Assembly (NCBI GenBank): GCA_021847105.1 | Contig: JAJZUT010000012.1 | Coordinates: forward strand, 52,016 to 116,015 | DNA: 64,000 bases | Reading direction: 5' to 3' | Source: Pseudomonadota bacterium | Lineage (GTDB): Bacteria > Pseudomonadota > Gammaproteobacteria > Steroidobacterales > Steroidobacteraceae | In this document: positions 63,155-64,000 of the stretch, piece after piece | Layout of the letters: each line of letters starts with the position of its first letter | How positions within the stretch are numbered: position 1 is the stretch's first letter | Position numbers and translations under genes: made by a program | The notes under the pieces: model-generated | Told to the model about the DNA's origin: nothing | The model's database searches: none | What the model saw: only the letters and a program-made list of their open reading frames with translations

Positions 63155-63739
63155 TCACGATAAGAGGCTGAGAGGAACTGACAGGATACCGACAGTATCC
63201 CCCCCGTCCGCCTGCCACCGTGACCAACCCGTCGATTCGGTTGCCGCAGAGGACATCGAATTCACAACTTCCCGATTTTCTCGCTTCAAAACCTGTGCCG
63301 CGACGCCCGATGGGTACAAACCCGCCTTCTCCGAATTCGCTGCCGGTCCCACGGCAAGTGGCCCGCCGCTTACGCGCTTTGAAACGTCCTTTCTTTCGCC
63401 CACCAACACCCTCCCTCTTCCCTGTCGCCTTCGGGCTTTCTGGTTTTTCCTCCGCGTTTCAAAGCCCTTACTTATAGCTAGACTCGGGACATAGGGCTGA
63501 TTCACTTCCGTGTGTATCTTCTGAAACAGCGAACCCGGTCCGTCCGAATTCACGGCGGTCGTGAGACGCCGAACGAGATCCGCCCTCTCCCCGGGCTTCA
63601 GATTCAGTGCCGTCCAAGTGCGATTTCCATCAGGGCCAATCTTCTCGATTCGACGTCGGAGCGGAATCGAGGTGAGGAACGTGCCCTTTCGGGAGAAGAC
63701 GATCGAATGAGGAGTTTGAGAGACAGCAATTGAATTCAT
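63155..63739 (-). CDS. Hypothetical cassette protein, 194 aa (unknown family)
   Basis: Not recognised. The ATG at 63739 is preceded by GGAGG at 7-nt spacing, which sets the start and argues that the gene is real; a longer open frame to 63964 is not supported. The N-terminus (HSIVFSRKGTFLTSIPLRRR) looks beta-structured, and the middle is very basic (KGFETRRKNQKARRRQGRGR), suggesting nucleic-acid binding. The C-terminal part is low in structure. It lies 179 bp upstream of the 443-residue gene on the same strand and may be part of the same cassette. Confidence 0.5.
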   Translation of the reverse strand: MNSIAVSQTPHSIVFSRKGTFLTSIPLRRRIEKIGPDGNRTWTALNLKPGERADLVRRLTTAVNSDGPGSLFQKIHTEVNQPYVPSLAISKGFETRRKNQKARRRQGRGRVLVGERKDVSKRVSGGPLAVGPAANSEKAGLYPSGVAAQVLKRENREVVNSMSSAATESTGWSRWQADGGDTVGILSVPLSLLS

Positions 63740-63955
63740 GAGCGTCCTCCAGGCGGGGGATTCCGAATGTTCCGCATGCCGACGACCGAATGTGTCGTCG
63801 AAGCGGATTCCGAGCCGCGCCTGCATTACGGGGGACACTTTCGAGAGGCGATCCTGAGGTTCAGGAGCGCGACTTATTGAGAAATGCGTAAGTGAGTGAC
63901 ACTTTTTGCGCTTCTTGCGGTCCAAGTACCCGGAATGGTTACATTCGGGGTACTG

Positions 63956-64000
63956 ATGAAGCACTCAGAGAAACGCAAGGAGCTGGAGCGACGCCGACGA
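63956..64000 (+). CDS. Possible 5' end of a gene cut by the window edge
   Basis: An ATG at 63956 opens a frame to the window end: MKHSEKRKELERRRR (15 residues). It is diverging from the 194-residue gene. A charged start of this type occurs in several transposases and DNA-binding proteins, but 15 residues cannot identify it. Two GACACTTT sequences lie just upstream (near 63834 and 63897). Confidence 0.3.
   Translation, partial: MKHSEKRKELERRRR

Overview
The window reads as a chromosome segment of a GC-rich gammaproteobacterium. The signs are the trigger factor-clpP-clpX-lon cluster, the ribF-ileS-lspA-ispH operon facing rpsT, the rplU-rpmA-obg operon facing a polyprenyl synthase gene, aceK, an LpxL-type lipid A acyltransferase and gamma-type tRNAs with encoded CCA. 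Genus-level placement is not possible from the sequence alone. Almost every real gene carries long shadow frames because of the GC content, so many start sites were set here by ribosome-binding sites and gene overlaps.

Layout. 1-1.6 kb: 3' part of aceK. 1.6-8.5 kb: a complete four-gene Wadjet/MksFEBG-type SMC plasmid-defence operon (jetA-B-C-D, all overlapping), preceded by a Rieske oxygenase gene. 10-12 kb: tRNA-Asp and a DUF2844-DUF3443 pair. The DUF3443 lipoprotein carries the full motif set of a pepsin-type aspartic protease. 12-20 kb: an Asp-box (sortilin-like) exported protein, a peptidase S10-like gene split by a 2,209-bp IS21-family element with a 5-bp target duplication, and a PPK2 kinase. 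20-26 kb: a 1,220-residue cyclic-di-GMP protein with two different oxygen-binding domains, and a soluble double-PAS chemoreceptor with a CheR-tethering tail. 26-30.3 kb: an island at tRNA-Val with a tyrosine integrase, a HigBA-type toxin-antitoxin pair, two unknown genes, an AlpA-like regulator and a frameshifted remnant of a second integrase.

30.4-37 kb: proteostasis genes (lon, clpX, clpP, tig) and tRNA-Leu. 37-38.6 kb: a small regulator locus and an orphan histidine kinase. 38.7-47.3 kb: a copper/respiration module. It holds a CopZ-like chaperone and a CopA ATPase, each behind a 20-bp-spacer MerR-type promoter, a DsbG-like thiol protein, and a caa3-type cytochrome oxidase operon (coxB-coxA-coxC-ctaG). 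47-49.4 kb: a SARP-type regulator that has lost its ATPase core, and a MarR-like regulator. 49.5-59.5 kb: core envelope, isoprenoid, translation and ribosome genes, ending in tRNA-Pro.

59.5-64 kb: an accessory region beginning 22 bp after tRNA-Pro with an IS481-family insertion. Beyond it lies a cassette of three unrecognised genes, two of them joined by a GTGA stop/start overlap, and a possible start of another gene at the window edge. The best candidates for new biology are the pepsin-like DUF3443/DUF2844 pair, the unknown three-gene cassette and the dual oxygen-sensor cyclic-di-GMP protein. The Wadjet operon is a known system but complete.
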